Positions 8,901 through 16,951 of a DNA stretch of 44,743 bases are shown in pieces; within the stretch, counting starts at the first letter, position 1; every line of letters starts with the position of its first letter. The stretch is from Stenotrophomonas sp. 278 (GTDB lineage: Bacteria; Pseudomonadota; Gammaproteobacteria; Xanthomonadales; Xanthomonadaceae): contig NZ_RHPP01000019.1 of assembly GCF_003935715.1 (NCBI RefSeq), positions 1 through 44,743 of the forward strand, read 5' to 3'. Position numbers and translations under genes: made by a program. The notes beneath the pieces are model-generated. The model had not been told where the DNA came from. It did no database searches and saw only the letters and a program-made list of their open reading frames with translations.

Positions 8901-9092
8901 GTAGCCGTCATCCTGGCCGGGTTGTTTCCGCTTTTCGTCGGTACCGGTGCCGGCTCGGAGGTCATGCAACGTATCGCCGCGCCGATGCTGGGTGGCATGC
9001 TCACCGCACCGGTGCTCTCTATGGTGGTGATTCCCGCAGCGTTCTATCTAGTGCGGCGACGTGGATTGCGCGCGGCGCGGGGCGACCAATGA
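5952..9092 (+). CDS. cusA: CusA, Cu(I)/Ag(I) RND efflux pump
   Basis: 1046 aa, the usual length of heavy-metal RND pumps. It has the two-fold arrangement of one plus five transmembrane helices and a large periplasmic loop, repeated. The TM4 motif at residues 393-412 (GGIAIAIGAMVDAAVVMIEN) is the Cu/Ag type (HME4), distinct from the LDFG type of the czcA later in the window. Met-rich segments in the periplasmic domains fit a methionine relay for Cu(I). ATG at 5952 overlaps the cusB stop. It takes Cu(I) or Ag(I) from the periplasm or cytoplasm, driven by the proton gradient, and passes it to CusC. It is the last gene of the FNR-promoted operon. Confidence 0.92.
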   Translation: MIARLIHACIANRVLVLVAAALLAVVGIWSVKNTPLDALPDLSDTQVIIRTQWAGQTPRIIEDQVTYPLATTMLSVPGVKAVRGFSFFGDSFVYILFDDATDLYWARSRVLEYLSQVRDRLPPNVNPALGPDATGLGWIYQYALVDRTGQRDVGQLRALQDWFLRYELKTVPDVAEVASVGGAVRAWQIQPDPQALAARGLTVAELIEAVDAANGATGGSVIEQGEAELMVRSEGYLRTQEAFEQVPVTGNDGIPVLLGEVATISRGPVFRRGIAELDGQGEVAGGVIVLRTGKDALGAIRNVKARLQALQSSLPEGVEVVPVYDRSELIQDAVRNLTHKLGEEFLVVALVCLLFLWHLRSALVAVITLPLGILAAFIVMHAQGISANLLSLGGIAIAIGAMVDAAVVMIENAHKHLEHWREAHGREPQGEERWQLMARSAAEVGPALFASLLVITLSFVPVFALQAQEGRLFSPLAYTKTYAMAAAAGLSVTLIPVLMGYLIRGRIRPEQQNPINRILIAGYRPILLWVLKHPGVTLLLSGLLLVLTLIPFSRLGSEFMPPLEEGSLLYMPTALPGLSADKARQLLQLSGRMIKTVPEVEHVFGKAGRAESATDPAPIEMFETTVTFKPRDQWRPGMTPQKLRQELDAAVKIPGLTNLWVPPIRNRIDMLATGIKSPIGIKVSGPDVEQIERLSQQIEQVAKTVPGVSSALAERVTGGRYVDVQVRPEIAARYGFTQGQLQQLIATVVGGDPIGETIEGRERYPIVLRYPRGQRDSLQALQDLPLIAPGGVQLTLSQVAELSISPGPPMLKSDNGRLVGYIYVDVADRDLGSVVQDLQAAVQTQVSLPAGYGLAWSGQYEYLQRALARLQWVVPAALAIIFLVIWMVFRRLSDVSIILLSLPLALVGGFWLIWGLGHAISVASMIGFIALGGVAAEFGVIMLLYLRHAWEQRLASGAPEDVSTLQEAIYEGAVQRVRPKAMTVAVILAGLFPLFVGTGAGSEVMQRIAAPMLGGMLTAPVLSMVVIPAAFYLVRRRGLRAARGDQ

Positions 9093-9130
9093 GAGACAGA
9101 CTGAGCACTTGAGGTAAGTCCCCACAAAAA

Positions 9131-9164
9131 GACGCCAGTCATGGAAGAAGTCATGACTGGCGTC
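9131..9164 (-). terminator. rho-independent terminator of the DUF4198 gene
   Basis: A perfect 13-bp stem (GACGCCAGTCATG against its complement, 9152-9164) with an 8-base loop. On the minus strand the stem is followed by TTTTT (9130-9126), so it ends leftward transcription. On the plus strand it is followed by AAAGGGG; it could slow cusA readthrough but is not a canonical terminator in that direction. Confidence 0.85.
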
Positions 9165-9196
9165 AAAGGGGAGAGTACCGCCTACATGCTTACTTA

Positions 9197-10027
9197 TCAG
9201 TGCCCGGCGTGCGGGGAAATCTCAAAGCTCAGCGACGCCCGATCCGACACAAAATCCAAACCCTTTTGTGTAGAGGGCACAATGTGATTGGTGTGGATGT
9301 ACCAGGTCTTGGCGGTGGTCACCTGGAAACTGGCTTGGCCTTGGGCATCGGTGCGCAGGAGCGTAGCGCTACCGTGCCCACCCTTGACCGGTGCGTCAGC
9401 ACGATGACCGACGTACACGCGTAGGTTGGGCACTGGCGTGCCCTGCTGCAGCACCTGGAACGACAGCTGTTCGCCGACCTTCACGCTTCCAGGATTGCGG
9501 GCCAAGCGGATCTCCAGCGGATAGCCCAGCGAGGCAGCGAAATCGTCGGTCAGTTTTGTGCCCACCTGTCCAATGGTACGAGCATGCTTGGTATAGCTAT
9601 AGGTGACCCCTTTGGGAAACTTGCTCGCATCATAGTTGGCCAGGGTATCGGGCAAGTCTTCCAACTCCAGGTACTTGCCGAACTCGCTGGCCGTACGCGT
9701 GCTGGTGGAGGCCATCGTCGAGACCCCCAGCAGATAGGTGCCCTCGCCCGCCGGATGCACGGTGAGCTGGCTCTGCTTGCCGACCTCTTTCCAACTGGCC
9801 AAGTCCGGTGCAGCCTTAGCGCCGCCCTGACTCAGCGAAACGTCCTGTAGACGCGCTCGGGTGACTGCACCTGCACTTTCATCGAAGGTGCCATTGTTCA
9901 CCAACGCTGTGTTCGCCTCGCCCGCTGCGGTGCCAGGCTTGGAGAAAGCGACAAACAGGTCGTGCGCACCGGCACTGCCGGCCACAGCGAACAGCAGTAG
10001 TGTGGCGGATAGTTGCGTGTTTCTCAT
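9197..10027 (-). CDS. DUF4198 domain periplasmic protein
   Basis: 276 aa with a clear signal peptide (residues 1-21, cut after GSAGA); the mature protein starts with a His, AHDLFVAF, as in metal-related DUF4198 proteins. Beta-rich repeats follow, including LEIRLARNPGSVKVGEQL and LRVYVGHRAD, and the C-terminus has more histidines (HTNHIVPST, PHAGH). Members of this family are found with nickel, cobalt or copper transport genes and are thought to bind metal in the periplasm. Upstream by 26 bases is the C-terminal relic of a TonB-dependent receptor on the same strand, the likely original operon partner. The gene appears intact, with its own terminator, but its promoter was probably lost with the receptor. 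Confidence 0.75.
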   Translation of the reverse strand: MRNTQLSATLLLFAVAGSAGAHDLFVAFSKPGTAAGEANTALVNNGTFDESAGAVTRARLQDVSLSQGGAKAAPDLASWKEVGKQSQLTVHPAGEGTYLLGVSTMASTSTRTASEFGKYLELEDLPDTLANYDASKFPKGVTYSYTKHARTIGQVGTKLTDDFAASLGYPLEIRLARNPGSVKVGEQLSFQVLQQGTPVPNLRVYVGHRADAPVKGGHGSATLLRTDAQGQASFQVTTAKTWYIHTNHIVPSTQKGLDFVSDRASLSFEISPHAGH

Positions 10028-10053
10028 GATGTGTAGCTCCTCGTGATCGTGGC

Positions 10054-10420
10054 TTACCAGTGGTAACCAAAGCGGACATTCCAGCGACGACCCAGCAAGT
10101 CGTACGTCATGGTGTCGGTGTCGGTGTTGGGGTTGTTCTTCACGAACGGCGCCTTCTTATCGAGCACTTTTTCAACGCCGGCGGAGATATCCCACTTCTT
10201 CTTGATGCCGTAGCTCAGTTGCAGGCTGTGGTACACCACGCTGGACACATGCGAGCCGATCGTGTCGGGCACGGCGATGATGTCGTCCGCGCTGCCGATG
10301 TACTGCGCCGAATAGACGCCGGTCCAACGGTTCTTGCCCATACGCAGTGAGCCCAAGCCACGCCACTGGGTGTAGCTACCCAAGCCGCTGGTGATCTTGC
10401 CGGCGTACTCAATGGTGGTG
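10054..10420 (-). pseudogene. C-terminal fragment of a TonB-dependent receptor
   Basis: Only about the last 120 residues of the receptor remain. They show alternating beta-strands (WTGVYSAQYIG, SLQLSYGIKKKWDISAGVEKV) and the canonical aromatic C-terminus GRRWNVRFGYHW. The upstream frame loses receptor character near 10420, where plus-strand hutG-like sequence begins. The signal peptide, plug and most of the barrel are missing, so it cannot work. It was probably the outer-membrane partner of the DUF4198 gene. Confidence 0.8.
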
Positions 10421-10618
10421 GCCCCGGGCGTGAGCGCCCCCAACCCACGCGGGGTGAGTCTGGAGGTCCTGGAAGCCCTGCTGGATCTGGTCATGGCCTC
10501 GGGCAAGGTACGTGTGGTCGACGTGGCGGAACTGTGTCCGCCCCTGGATCCGGATCAAGCCACCGCACGTGTGGCCGCGCGTTTGATCCACCGAATGGTC
10601 AGTGCGCAGGCTCAGTGA
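10415..10618 (+). pseudogene. C-terminal fragment of formimidoylglutamase (HutG-like)
   Basis: The plus frame reads APGVSAPNPRGV followed by a stretch that matches the C-terminus of the arginase/HutG family (ASGKVRVVDVAELCPPLDPD, then ATARVAARLIHR). The manganese-binding core is missing. It is joined head-to-head to the TonB-receptor fragment, so one deletion across a divergent receptor/hutG pair would explain both. No start codon context is present. Assignment to HutG rather than another arginase relative rests on the PGVSAP and DQATARVAARL signatures. Confidence 0.6.
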
Positions 10619-10647
10619 AGTGATATCGGCTGGCAAAAGGCAGTGAG

Positions 10648-11199
10648 CTAATGGGAACGCTCAGCCAGCAACTGCTTCATTTGCGCGATCTCCTGTGTCT
10701 GCGAGGTAATAATGTCCTGGCAGAGCTTCACCAACTCAGGATCCTTCAGACGATTCTCCTCACACATCAGGATGGCGCCAGCGTGGTGGGGAATCATCGA
10801 ACGGATGAACTGTTTGTCAGTGACCGCTGCTTGAGTGCGAATGCCCCACCAGCAGAACAGCATGAACGCCACCGTCAGACCAGCCAGAATCAGATTGCGT
10901 CGGCGATCGGGGTACATGCTGGACATTAGCCACAGCTCGATCAGCAGCATGGGAGCGGCCATCAGGCCCGCCATGTAGAACTGGTTCACGTTGTTATAGA
11001 CGTTAGCCCACTGATCGACCATTGCGTACATCAATGCGTACATGGCCACGAAAGACAGGCCCATCATCAACAACAGGCGGCCGTAATGGCCTTGATGCCC
11101 TTGTTGTGCCTGGTGGGCAGGTTGGTGTGAGGCGTGCGGTTTTGCGTGCTGGGACTGCGGGTCTTGCGCGTTTTCGTGCGTACCGTGCGAAGAGGACAT
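10648..11199 (-). CDS. DUF305 membrane-anchored metal-resistance protein
   Basis: 183 aa. The N-terminal 35 residues are His/Gln-rich and cytoplasmic. Three hydrophobic segments follow (about residues 40-58, 73-93 and 100-118), then a DUF305 module with the diagnostic MIPHHAGAILMCEEN and later EIAQMKQLL. The HH and Cys are potential copper ligands; DUF305 proteins recur in copper and silver resistance clusters. It is last in a leftward group after the EF-hand gene (74-base gap). The stop at 10648 is 30 bases from the hutG fragment end, with no obvious terminator. Confidence 0.8.
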   Translation of the reverse strand: MSSSHGTHENAQDPQSQHAKPHASHQPAHQAQQGHQGHYGRLLLMMGLSFVAMYALMYAMVDQWANVYNNVNQFYMAGLMAAPMLLIELWLMSSMYPDRRRNLILAGLTVAFMLFCWWGIRTQAAVTDKQFIRSMIPHHAGAILMCEENRLKDPELVKLCQDIITSQTQEIAQMKQLLAERSH

Positions 11200-11273
11200 A
11201 ACAATCTCCGTGGGAATGGCAGAACGGCGGAAGAACCCGCGAACTGTTGGAACAGCTCCCGGGCTGAGAACAC

Positions 11274-11549
11274 TTACATACCCTTGCCGGCAGCGAATTC
11301 CTGCGGGCTCAGCTTGCCATCTTTGTTGCTATCGAGCATGCCAAAGTGCGGCGCCAGCTTGTGCTTGGCCAGTTCTTCCTTGGACAGCGAGCCGTCCTTG
11401 TTGGCATCGAGCTTGGTGAAATCGGCATCGGCCGCCGCCGGCTTGTGCTGACCGTGGTCGGTGGTGGGCGTGGTGGTCTGGCCGCCGGCGAAGGCCGCGC
11501 CCGCCATCAGGAACAAGGCCATCATCGAGAGGGAGGCATAACGCTTCAT
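11274..11549 (-). CDS. secreted EF-hand protein
   Basis: 91 aa. The signal peptide is residues 1-22 (MKRYASLSMMALFLMAGAAFA), followed by a short His linker (DHGQHK). Two EF-hand loops follow: DANKDGSLSKEE and DSNKDGKLSPQE, with canonical Asp/Asn/Asp/Ser/Glu positions for calcium. ATG at 11549 has an AAGGAG site upstream; the longer frame would cut into the ATPase gene. The start is 29 bases after the copA ATPase stop, so the two are probably cotranscribed. Such proteins recur in Xanthomonadaceae copper islands; whether they bind calcium or copper is not known. Confidence 0.8.
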   Translation of the reverse strand: MKRYASLSMMALFLMAGAAFAGGQTTTPTTDHGQHKPAAADADFTKLDANKDGSLSKEELAKHKLAPHFGMLDSNKDGKLSPQEFAAGKGM

Positions 11550-11577
11550 TGCAGTACTCCTTGTGGGATATGAGCCA

Positions 11578-13899
11578 TCAGTGACAGGAATGGCCGCGCG
11601 CAGGCTCATCGGCGCGGTCAGGGTGGGGGGTGGCAACAACGGTGGAGCCGGACAAACGCAGGGCATTGGTGACCACCGAAACCGAGCTCAGGCTCATGGC
11701 CAGGGCCGCCATCATCGGACTGAGCAAAAGGCCGAAGCTGGGATACAGCAAGCCGGCGGCGATAGGCACGCCGATGGCGTTGTAGACGAAGGCGAAGCCC
11801 AGGTTCTGCTTCATATTGGCCACCGTCAAAGACGAGATGGCACGGGCTTGCACGATGCGCCTCAAATCACCCTTGACCAGGGTGAGCTGGGCGCTGGACA
11901 TGGCCACATCCGTGCCCGTCCCCATCGCGATGCCCACATCGGCTGCCGCCAGGGCCGGCGCATCGTTGATGCCATCGCCAGCCATGGCCACGCGACGACC
12001 CTGGGCTTTGAGTTGCTGGACCAGGTCGGCCTTGTCCTGCGGCTTGACGCCACCACGCACATCCTCGATGCCCAGCGTGCGCCCCACGGCCTCGGCCGTC
12101 GCCTGTGCGTCACCGGAGGCCATCACCACGTGCAGGCCATCGGCACGTAGCAGGTTCAAGGCAGGCAAGGTCGTGGCTTTGATGGGATCAGCCACCGCAA
12201 TGGCGCCGGCCAACCGACCATTGACCGCCAGGAACATCACGCTAGCGCCTTCTTTCCGAAGACGCTCGGCGCTGCTTTGCAAAGGTGCTACATCGGCGCC
12301 AACCGACGCCATCAGGCTTTGGTTGCCGAGCACGACATCCTGATCGGACACGCGCCCGCGGACGCCTTGGCCGGTGAGCGAATCAAAATCTTGGGCGGCC
12401 ACCAGGTTCAAGCCACGTCGCTGGGCTTCAGCCACGATGGCCTCGGCCAAGGGGTGCTCACTGCCCTGCTCCAAGCTGCCGGCCAAACAAAGGATCTGAT
12501 CGGCGTCGAAGCCGGCGTTGGAGAGCGTGTCGCGAAAGGCTGGACGCCCCTCGGTCAACGTACCGGTCTTGTCCACGATCAACGTGTCGATCAGACGTAG
12601 CTGCTCGATCGCCTGAGCATCGCGGAACAGGACCCCGACCTGCGCAGCGCGGCCAGTGGCGACCATGATCGACATGGGGGTAGCCAAACCCAAGGCACAC
12701 GGGCAAGCAATGATCAGAACCGATACGGCATTGAGGACGGCAAAGGTCCAGGACGGTTCGGGTCCAAACAGACCCCATCCGAAGAACGTGAGCACCGCCG
12801 TGGCCAGCACGGCCAGGACAAACCAGTACGCCACCTTGTCCGCCATACGCTGCATCGGCGCGCGGGAGCGCTGGGCTTGGGCTACCAACTGCACAATCTG
12901 CGCCAGTACCGTCCCGGATCCGACTTTGTCCGCCCGGATGACTAAGGCGCCCGTCCCGTTGAGCGTGGCGCCTATAACGTGATCACCGACAGCCTTCTCG
13001 ACCGGAATGGGTTCACCGGTCAGCATCGACTCATCGACACTGGCGCGGCCTTCGATGACTTCCCCATCGACCGGCACCTTCTCGCCCGGTCGTACGCGAA
13101 GCAGATCACCCACGTGCACGTGATCCAGCGCAACGTCCTCTTCGCCCCCATCGGGTTTGACGCGGCGAGCCGTCTTGGGCGCCAATCCCAGCAGGGACTT
13201 GATGGCCGCCGAGGTTTTGGAACGCGCCCGCAGTTCCAGCAGCTGTCCGAGCAGGGTGAGCGAGACGATGACCGCTGCCGCCTCGAAGTAGACCCCTACC
13301 CGTCCATGCTCGCGGAAAGAGTCCGGAAACAGGTCCGGTGCCACGGTGGCCACCACGCTGTAGCCAAACGCGGCGGCCACGCCGATGCCGATCAGCGTCC
13401 ACATGTTGGGGCTGCGATTGCCGATGGACTGTAGGCAGCGCTCAAAGAAAGGCCACCCCGCCCAGAGCACCACCGGGGCGCTCAGCACGAGCTCAATCCA
13501 GGTGCGCGCCTGCGTGGACAAGCCGGGCAGACGGTGTCCCAGCATGGCCAAGACCAGGACGATCAACGTCAAAGGCAACGTCCACCAGAACCTTCGGGTG
13601 AAATCGCGTAACTCTGGATTGTCGTCCTCCTCCAGCGAGGGCATCTCCGGCTCCAGCGCCATGCCGCAGATCGGACAGGTGCCGGGACCTGGCTGACGAA
13701 TCTGCGGATGCATCGGGCAGGTGTAGACCGTGGCGTGGGTACCGCTGGGTTGGGCCACCGCTGCTGGGGCGGTCACTTCAACTTGCTGGGGAGCATCGTC
13801 CGTATAGCGGACGGGATTGGTGATGACCCGTCCATCCGCAGCCTCGACAGGGGCTGCGCCTGCAGAATGGTGATGGTCATGGGACGACGGTGAGTTCAT
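11578..13899 (-). CDS. copA: Cu(I)-exporting P1B-type ATPase
   Basis: 773 aa. The N-terminus has a His-rich start (SHDHHHS) and a Cys-containing heavy-metal-binding domain near residues 60-85 (TCPMHP...TCPICGM) in place of HMA domains. The core has eight membrane helices, the CPC ion motif (C399-P-C401) and the phosphorylated Asp in DKTGTLT (D443). It also has HPLAEAI in the nucleotide domain and the hinge [10 protein letters not shown]. The last residues, ARGHSCH, add a His/Cys tail. ATG at 13899 is chosen because it gives the typical MNS...HDHHH start and the extra upstream frame has no family similarity. It exports cytoplasmic Cu(I) to the periplasm. It lies 61 bases after copD in the leftward series. 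Confidence 0.9.
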   Translation of the reverse strand: MNSPSSHDHHHSAGAAPVEAADGRVITNPVRYTDDAPQQVEVTAPAAVAQPSGTHATVYTCPMHPQIRQPGPGTCPICGMALEPEMPSLEEDDNPELRDFTRRFWWTLPLTLIVLVLAMLGHRLPGLSTQARTWIELVLSAPVVLWAGWPFFERCLQSIGNRSPNMWTLIGIGVAAAFGYSVVATVAPDLFPDSFREHGRVGVYFEAAAVIVSLTLLGQLLELRARSKTSAAIKSLLGLAPKTARRVKPDGGEEDVALDHVHVGDLLRVRPGEKVPVDGEVIEGRASVDESMLTGEPIPVEKAVGDHVIGATLNGTGALVIRADKVGSGTVLAQIVQLVAQAQRSRAPMQRMADKVAYWFVLAVLATAVLTFFGWGLFGPEPSWTFAVLNAVSVLIIACPCALGLATPMSIMVATGRAAQVGVLFRDAQAIEQLRLIDTLIVDKTGTLTEGRPAFRDTLSNAGFDADQILCLAGSLEQGSEHPLAEAIVAEAQRRGLNLVAAQDFDSLTGQGVRGRVSDQDVVLGNQSLMASVGADVAPLQSSAERLRKEGASVMFLAVNGRLAGAIAVADPIKATTLPALNLLRADGLHVVMASGDAQATAEAVGRTLGIEDVRGGVKPQDKADLVQQLKAQGRRVAMAGDGINDAPALAAADVGIAMGTGTDVAMSSAQLTLVKGDLRRIVQARAISSLTVANMKQNLGFAFVYNAIGVPIAAGLLYPSFGLLLSPMMAALAMSLSSVSVVTNALRLSGSTVVATPHPDRADEPARGHSCH

Positions 13900-13960
13900 G
13901 CCGATGCTCGCTTTAGTGGGGATGGACTGCCAAGGCAGTGTGCCATTGCGGGTTACACAG

Positions 13961-14890
13961 CTATTCGGGGCTGAGCGTCCCGAGCACTGAAACAACAATC
14001 AGGATCAAGATGGCCAGCGCGGCCTCAGCCGTAACACTCTGCCGCAAAGCCCGCACCTCCTGCGCGGGATCTCCGCTGGTCAGCGCTCGTTCCAAGCGCG
14101 GCACCAGCGTCCATCGGTGCAGCGCTCCCAAACCCAGCATTCCAGCGAACAGGGCCAGTTTGAAAAGCAGCAACTTCCCGTAGGTGCTCTGGAACAGGGC
14201 CGAAAACGACCACGCGGTGAGATCCCCGTAGTGCGCGATGCCGGACACGATGAGCGCACCAACGAAGATCGTTCCCAGCGTCGAAAAACCATGCAGAAAG
14301 TCATGCGTTGATCGCAGACGCCCGCTGCCGTTCGTCTCTTTGCCGCGCAGCAGCATGGCAAGGAACATCAGGACCGCTGCGATCCAGCCGCCTGCCGCGA
14401 GAAGATGGACGATGCCTGCAGCAAGCCGGACCGCGCCTGCCAAGCCCTCGCCAGCGGCGGCGTGGCCGTTCCATGCCAGCGAAGCGAGTGCGCCGCCCGC
14501 CAGCATCGCCCCCAGCGGGAAGGCGGTCTCCACCTTCCCGCGGCGACGATGCCATCCGAGCACGAACATCAGGGCGACCAGCAGCGCGCCTCTCGCCATG
14601 GCTGCCCGGCCCGCGGACGTCTCGAGCAGATACCAGCCAAGCGATGCGCGATCAACCTCGGCAAGCGGCATTCCCATGATGCCCGCGGTCTTGAAGACGA
14701 CATCGAGCCCGGTGAGCACGAGACCGGCTACGGCACCCGCCAATAGAACGCCCATGAGTGACCACCCGGCCAAGGCGTCGGCGAGTGCCGATCGACGCGA
14801 CCCGTACCAACCGAAGAGTGGAACCCCGAAAAGAACCATGATGACAAGGTATTCCAAGAATCTCAGTGCATAAGCCGACAGGTCGAACAT
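13961..14890 (-). CDS. copD: copper homeostasis membrane protein CopD
   Basis: 309 aa with about eight transmembrane segments and the CopD domain toward the C-terminus ([21 protein letters not shown]...[10 protein letters not shown]). Conserved histidines lie in membrane segments (for example [20 protein letters not shown] and FLHGFSTLG). ATG at 14890 ([14 protein letters not shown]) follows a GAGTCGC sequence and leaves 10 bases to the copC stop, so copC and copD are one unit. CopD is believed to work with periplasmic CopC in copper transfer across the inner membrane. Confidence 0.85.
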   Translation of the reverse strand: MFDLSAYALRFLEYLVIMVLFGVPLFGWYGSRRSALADALAGWSLMGVLLAGAVAGLVLTGLDVVFKTAGIMGMPLAEVDRASLGWYLLETSAGRAAMARGALLVALMFVLGWHRRRGKVETAFPLGAMLAGGALASLAWNGHAAAGEGLAGAVRLAAGIVHLLAAGGWIAAVLMFLAMLLRGKETNGSGRLRSTHDFLHGFSTLGTIFVGALIVSGIAHYGDLTAWSFSALFQSTYGKLLLFKLALFAGMLGLGALHRWTLVPRLERALTSGDPAQEVRALRQSVTAEAALAILILIVVSVLGTLSPE

Positions 14891-14900
14891 TCGCGACTCC

Positions 14901-15284
14901 TCAGCGCACCGTGAAGCTGAAGCTGCCCGGCATGGGGTGGTTGTCACCACCGACGGCGCGGTATTCCACGGTATAGACGCCCGGAGCCAGCGGTCCAGGC
15001 AACTTGGCACGCAGGGTCTTGCCGTTGTTGACGATCTCGGTCGTGAAATTCTCGATCGGCATGGTGGAACTGCCGTGCTTCATGAGCAACTTGAGACGCG
15101 ACGCCCGCGGAATCAATGTCTCGTTGAACACGAGATCGATCTGGCCTGGCGAGGCCACCACCGCATTTGCCGCCGGTGTGGACTGCTGCAGCGCGGCGTG
15201 GGCGTGCGCGACCTGCAGCGAAAACTGCCCGGCCGCGATTGCGAGGACGAGCGCGAAGGAGCGAATGACGTTGGACGACTTCAT
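14901..15284 (-). CDS. copC: periplasmic copper-binding protein CopC
   Basis: 127 aa. The signal peptide is cleaved near residue 28 (VAHA), leaving an N-terminal His as in copper-binding CopC proteins. The mature cupredoxin-like beta-barrel shows the family landmarks LQQSTPAANAVV, PGQIDLVFNETL, YTVEYRAVGGDNHPMPGSF and the SFTVR end. The N-terminal His, plus an Asp/His pair in DNHP, form the Cu(II) site of the family; Met residues for Cu(I) are sparse. ATG at 15284 has AGGA upstream. It is the first gene of copCD, which may have its own promoter in the 178-base gap before it. Confidence 0.9.
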   Translation of the reverse strand: MKSSNVIRSFALVLAIAAGQFSLQVAHAHAALQQSTPAANAVVASPGQIDLVFNETLIPRASRLKLLMKHGSSTMPIENFTTEIVNNGKTLRAKLPGPLAPGVYTVEYRAVGGDNHPMPGSFSFTVR

Positions 15285-15425
15285 ATGGATAAATCCTCAT
15301 TGGAATGTGATGCAAAGCCCGTTCGGGAGGGGCCGCGCTGTGTTCGATGCGACAAGCGTTAGATGTCGGACTGTCACTGAAACCACGATTTGTCGGATTT
15401 TCTTGATACTTCCGCTTTCGCGAGA

Positions 15426-15457
15426 CGAGGATCCCACCGGCTCAGGCGGGATCCTCG
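15426..15457 (-). terminator. hairpin after the Cys-rich four-helix gene
   Basis: A 10-bp perfect stem, CGAGGATCCC against GGGATCCTCG, with a 12-base loop, lies five bases beyond the stop of the minus-strand gene at 15463. On the minus strand it is followed by TCTCGCG rather than a clean T run, so it may be a weak or rho-assisted terminator. It separates that gene from copCD. Confidence 0.5.
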
Positions 15458-15462
15458 ACGCA

Positions 15463-15813
15463 TTACGCTGCCATGGCGCTGCAGCTTTCCGCGCAGCGGC
15501 GACAAACTTCGGCGCAGCGCGTCATCTCAGGGTCGTTCATGGCGTCGCATGCATCGGCGCACTGGCGGCAGATCTCCGCGCAGGCACCGCAAACCACGTC
15601 GTGAACGCTGGCACCGCGCAGCATCGCGTCGGCACTGGTTGCGCAGGTATCGGCACACGTCGCCAACAGGGCGATGTGCTCCGGGGCCGCGTGAACACCT
15701 CCTTTGGTCAGGCAGTAGTTGATGGTCTCCAGGCAGATCGCATGGCATTGCGTGCAGTTGTCGATGCACTCGTTCATGGCCTGGGGCCGGTGTGCTGCGG
15801 AATGGTGAGTCAT
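15463..15813 (-). CDS. Cys-rich four-helix-bundle copper-storage-type protein
   Basis: 116 aa with 16 cysteines, mostly spaced CxxC or CxxxC along helices (ECIDNCTQCHAIC, CGACAEICRQCADAC, CAEVCRRCAESC). This is the pattern of the Csp1/Csp3 family, where cysteines pointing into a four-helix bundle hold many Cu(I) ions. The N-terminus (MTHHSAAHRPQ) has no signal peptide, so the cytosolic Csp3-like version is likely. ATG at 15813 has an AGGAG site; the frame to 15861 has no support. It probably buffers cytosolic Cu(I) before export by the ATPase. Confidence 0.85.
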   Translation of the reverse strand: MTHHSAAHRPQAMNECIDNCTQCHAICLETINYCLTKGGVHAAPEHIALLATCADTCATSADAMLRGASVHDVVCGACAEICRQCADACDAMNDPEMTRCAEVCRRCAESCSAMAA

Positions 15814-15883
15814 GTAGTTCTCCTTCTTCCTCGCGGGCGAGAATCGGCGCGCCCGCAACACCGTCCCCTGTTGCTGCGACGGA

Positions 15884-16408
15884 TCAGTGCTGTGCGAACG
15901 GTTCAGTGGTTCCGTCGCGATGTATCAGCTCGACCGTGAACGGCTGCTGGCGTCCCTCCGGGACCTCCATGCCCGGAGAACCAAGCGGCATCCCTGGGAG
16001 GACCAGGCCGCGTGCGTTCGGCTTTTCTTCGAGGAGACGCTTGATGTCCGCGGCCGGAACGTGGCCTTCGATGACGTATCCGCCGATCTCGGCCGTGTGG
16101 CAGGAGCCCTTTGCATAGGGGACACCCAACCGCTCCTTGACCAGACCCAGGTCATCCATGTCGTGCACATCCACGGTGAATCCCGCCTTCTGCACGTGGT
16201 CGATCCAGACACCGCAGCACCCGCAGGTCGGGGTCTTGTGGACGGTCATGCGTGGCAGGGCTGCTGGAGTCGCGTCGGCTGATTGGACGACAACCTGTGC
16301 GGAGGGCGAGGTTGTGGGTTGCGCGGATGAAGCATCCTGGGTGCAAGCACCCAGACCAGCCACGGCAAGGACCACAAAAGTCAGACGGTGCAATGTGAGC
16401 GTAGTCAT
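15884..16408 (-). CDS. DUF411 periplasmic metal-binding lipoprotein
   Basis: 174 aa. The N-terminus is a lipoprotein signal (AVAGLGAC, lipid Cys near residue 22). The DUF411 domain follows, with the key motif HKTPTCGCCGVWIDH near residues 57-71, then SCHTAEIGGYVIEGHVPAADI and the C-terminal LPGMPLGSPGME. The CxCC and His residues are likely copper ligands; DUF411 proteins often accompany cop and cus genes. ATG at 16408 gives the signal sequence; the longer frame runs over the neighbouring gene. It is 14 bases from the NTF2-like stop, so cotranscribed. Confidence 0.85.
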   Translation of the reverse strand: MTTLTLHRLTFVVLAVAGLGACTQDASSAQPTTSPSAQVVVQSADATPAALPRMTVHKTPTCGCCGVWIDHVQKAGFTVDVHDMDDLGLVKERLGVPYAKGSCHTAEIGGYVIEGHVPAADIKRLLEEKPNARGLVLPGMPLGSPGMEVPEGRQQPFTVELIHRDGTTEPFAQH

Positions 16409-16422
16409 TTCAATCTCTCGAC

Positions 16423-16932
16423 TCAGCGCTTGGTCCGCGAGGACCAGTGGATGTGGACGATCCGCCAGCCGTCCGCGGTCTCCTTCAGCACCATCGTCTC
16501 GTCGCTCTGGACGGTCAGTGGCTGGCCGTCCTTCTGGGCATGCAACTCGCTTTCGGTTCCGACCCACGCGAACTCGCCAGCGGCTCGTGCGCGCTGACGG
16601 AGCAGCTGGCGATGGGCGCCCTTGAGGAACGCCGCATCGCTGACTGCGTGATGGCCCATGTATTCCTCGCGGCTGCGTTCGGCGCCCCCGGACTCGAGGA
16701 TGAGAACGTCGGCAGCGAGCAGGGCTTCGACCGTGGCCAGATCGCCGCTAGACAGGGCCCTGTTGAAACGCTCCGCTACGGCGACCGCGGCCTCTGCAGT
16801 GACTGGGACGTCGACGTCCGCAGATGCCGCGGCAGCGGGGTGATGTGCGTGCGGCTGTGTCGCCTGCGCCATTGCGGGGGACACGACGGCCAGTGCCAGT
16901 GCGAGGGTGAACGAGATTGCTGTTGCGTTCAT
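16423..16932 (-). CDS. secreted NTF2-like (DUF4440/SnoaL) protein
   Basis: 169 aa. The signal peptide is residues 1-22 (cut after AMA), then a His/Ala linker (QPHAHHPAAAA). The NTF2-like cone fold has VAVAERFNRALSSGDLATV, VLILESGGAERSREEYMGHH and the final WRIVHIHWSSR. Such domains are scaffolds rather than one enzyme class, so no reaction is proposed. ATG at 16932 gives the signal peptide. It sits 19 bases after the cytochrome c gene in the copA-copB series; the His-rich linker is consistent with a periplasmic copper role. Confidence 0.75.
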   Translation of the reverse strand: MNATAISFTLALALAVVSPAMAQATQPHAHHPAAAASADVDVPVTAEAAVAVAERFNRALSSGDLATVEALLAADVLILESGGAERSREEYMGHHAVSDAAFLKGAHRQLLRQRARAAGEFAWVGTESELHAQKDGQPLTVQSDETMVLKETADGWRIVHIHWSSRTKR

Positions 16933-16951
16933 TGCGTGGGCTCCAAGAAGA

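Noticed and set aside
10391-10618. 75-aa plus-strand frame as a new small gene
   Set aside because: Its sequence matches the C-terminus of HutG/arginase proteins, so it is a relic.
15285-15425. TCCGACA repeats before copC as a copper operator
   Set aside because: Two short direct copies are too weak to separate from chance.
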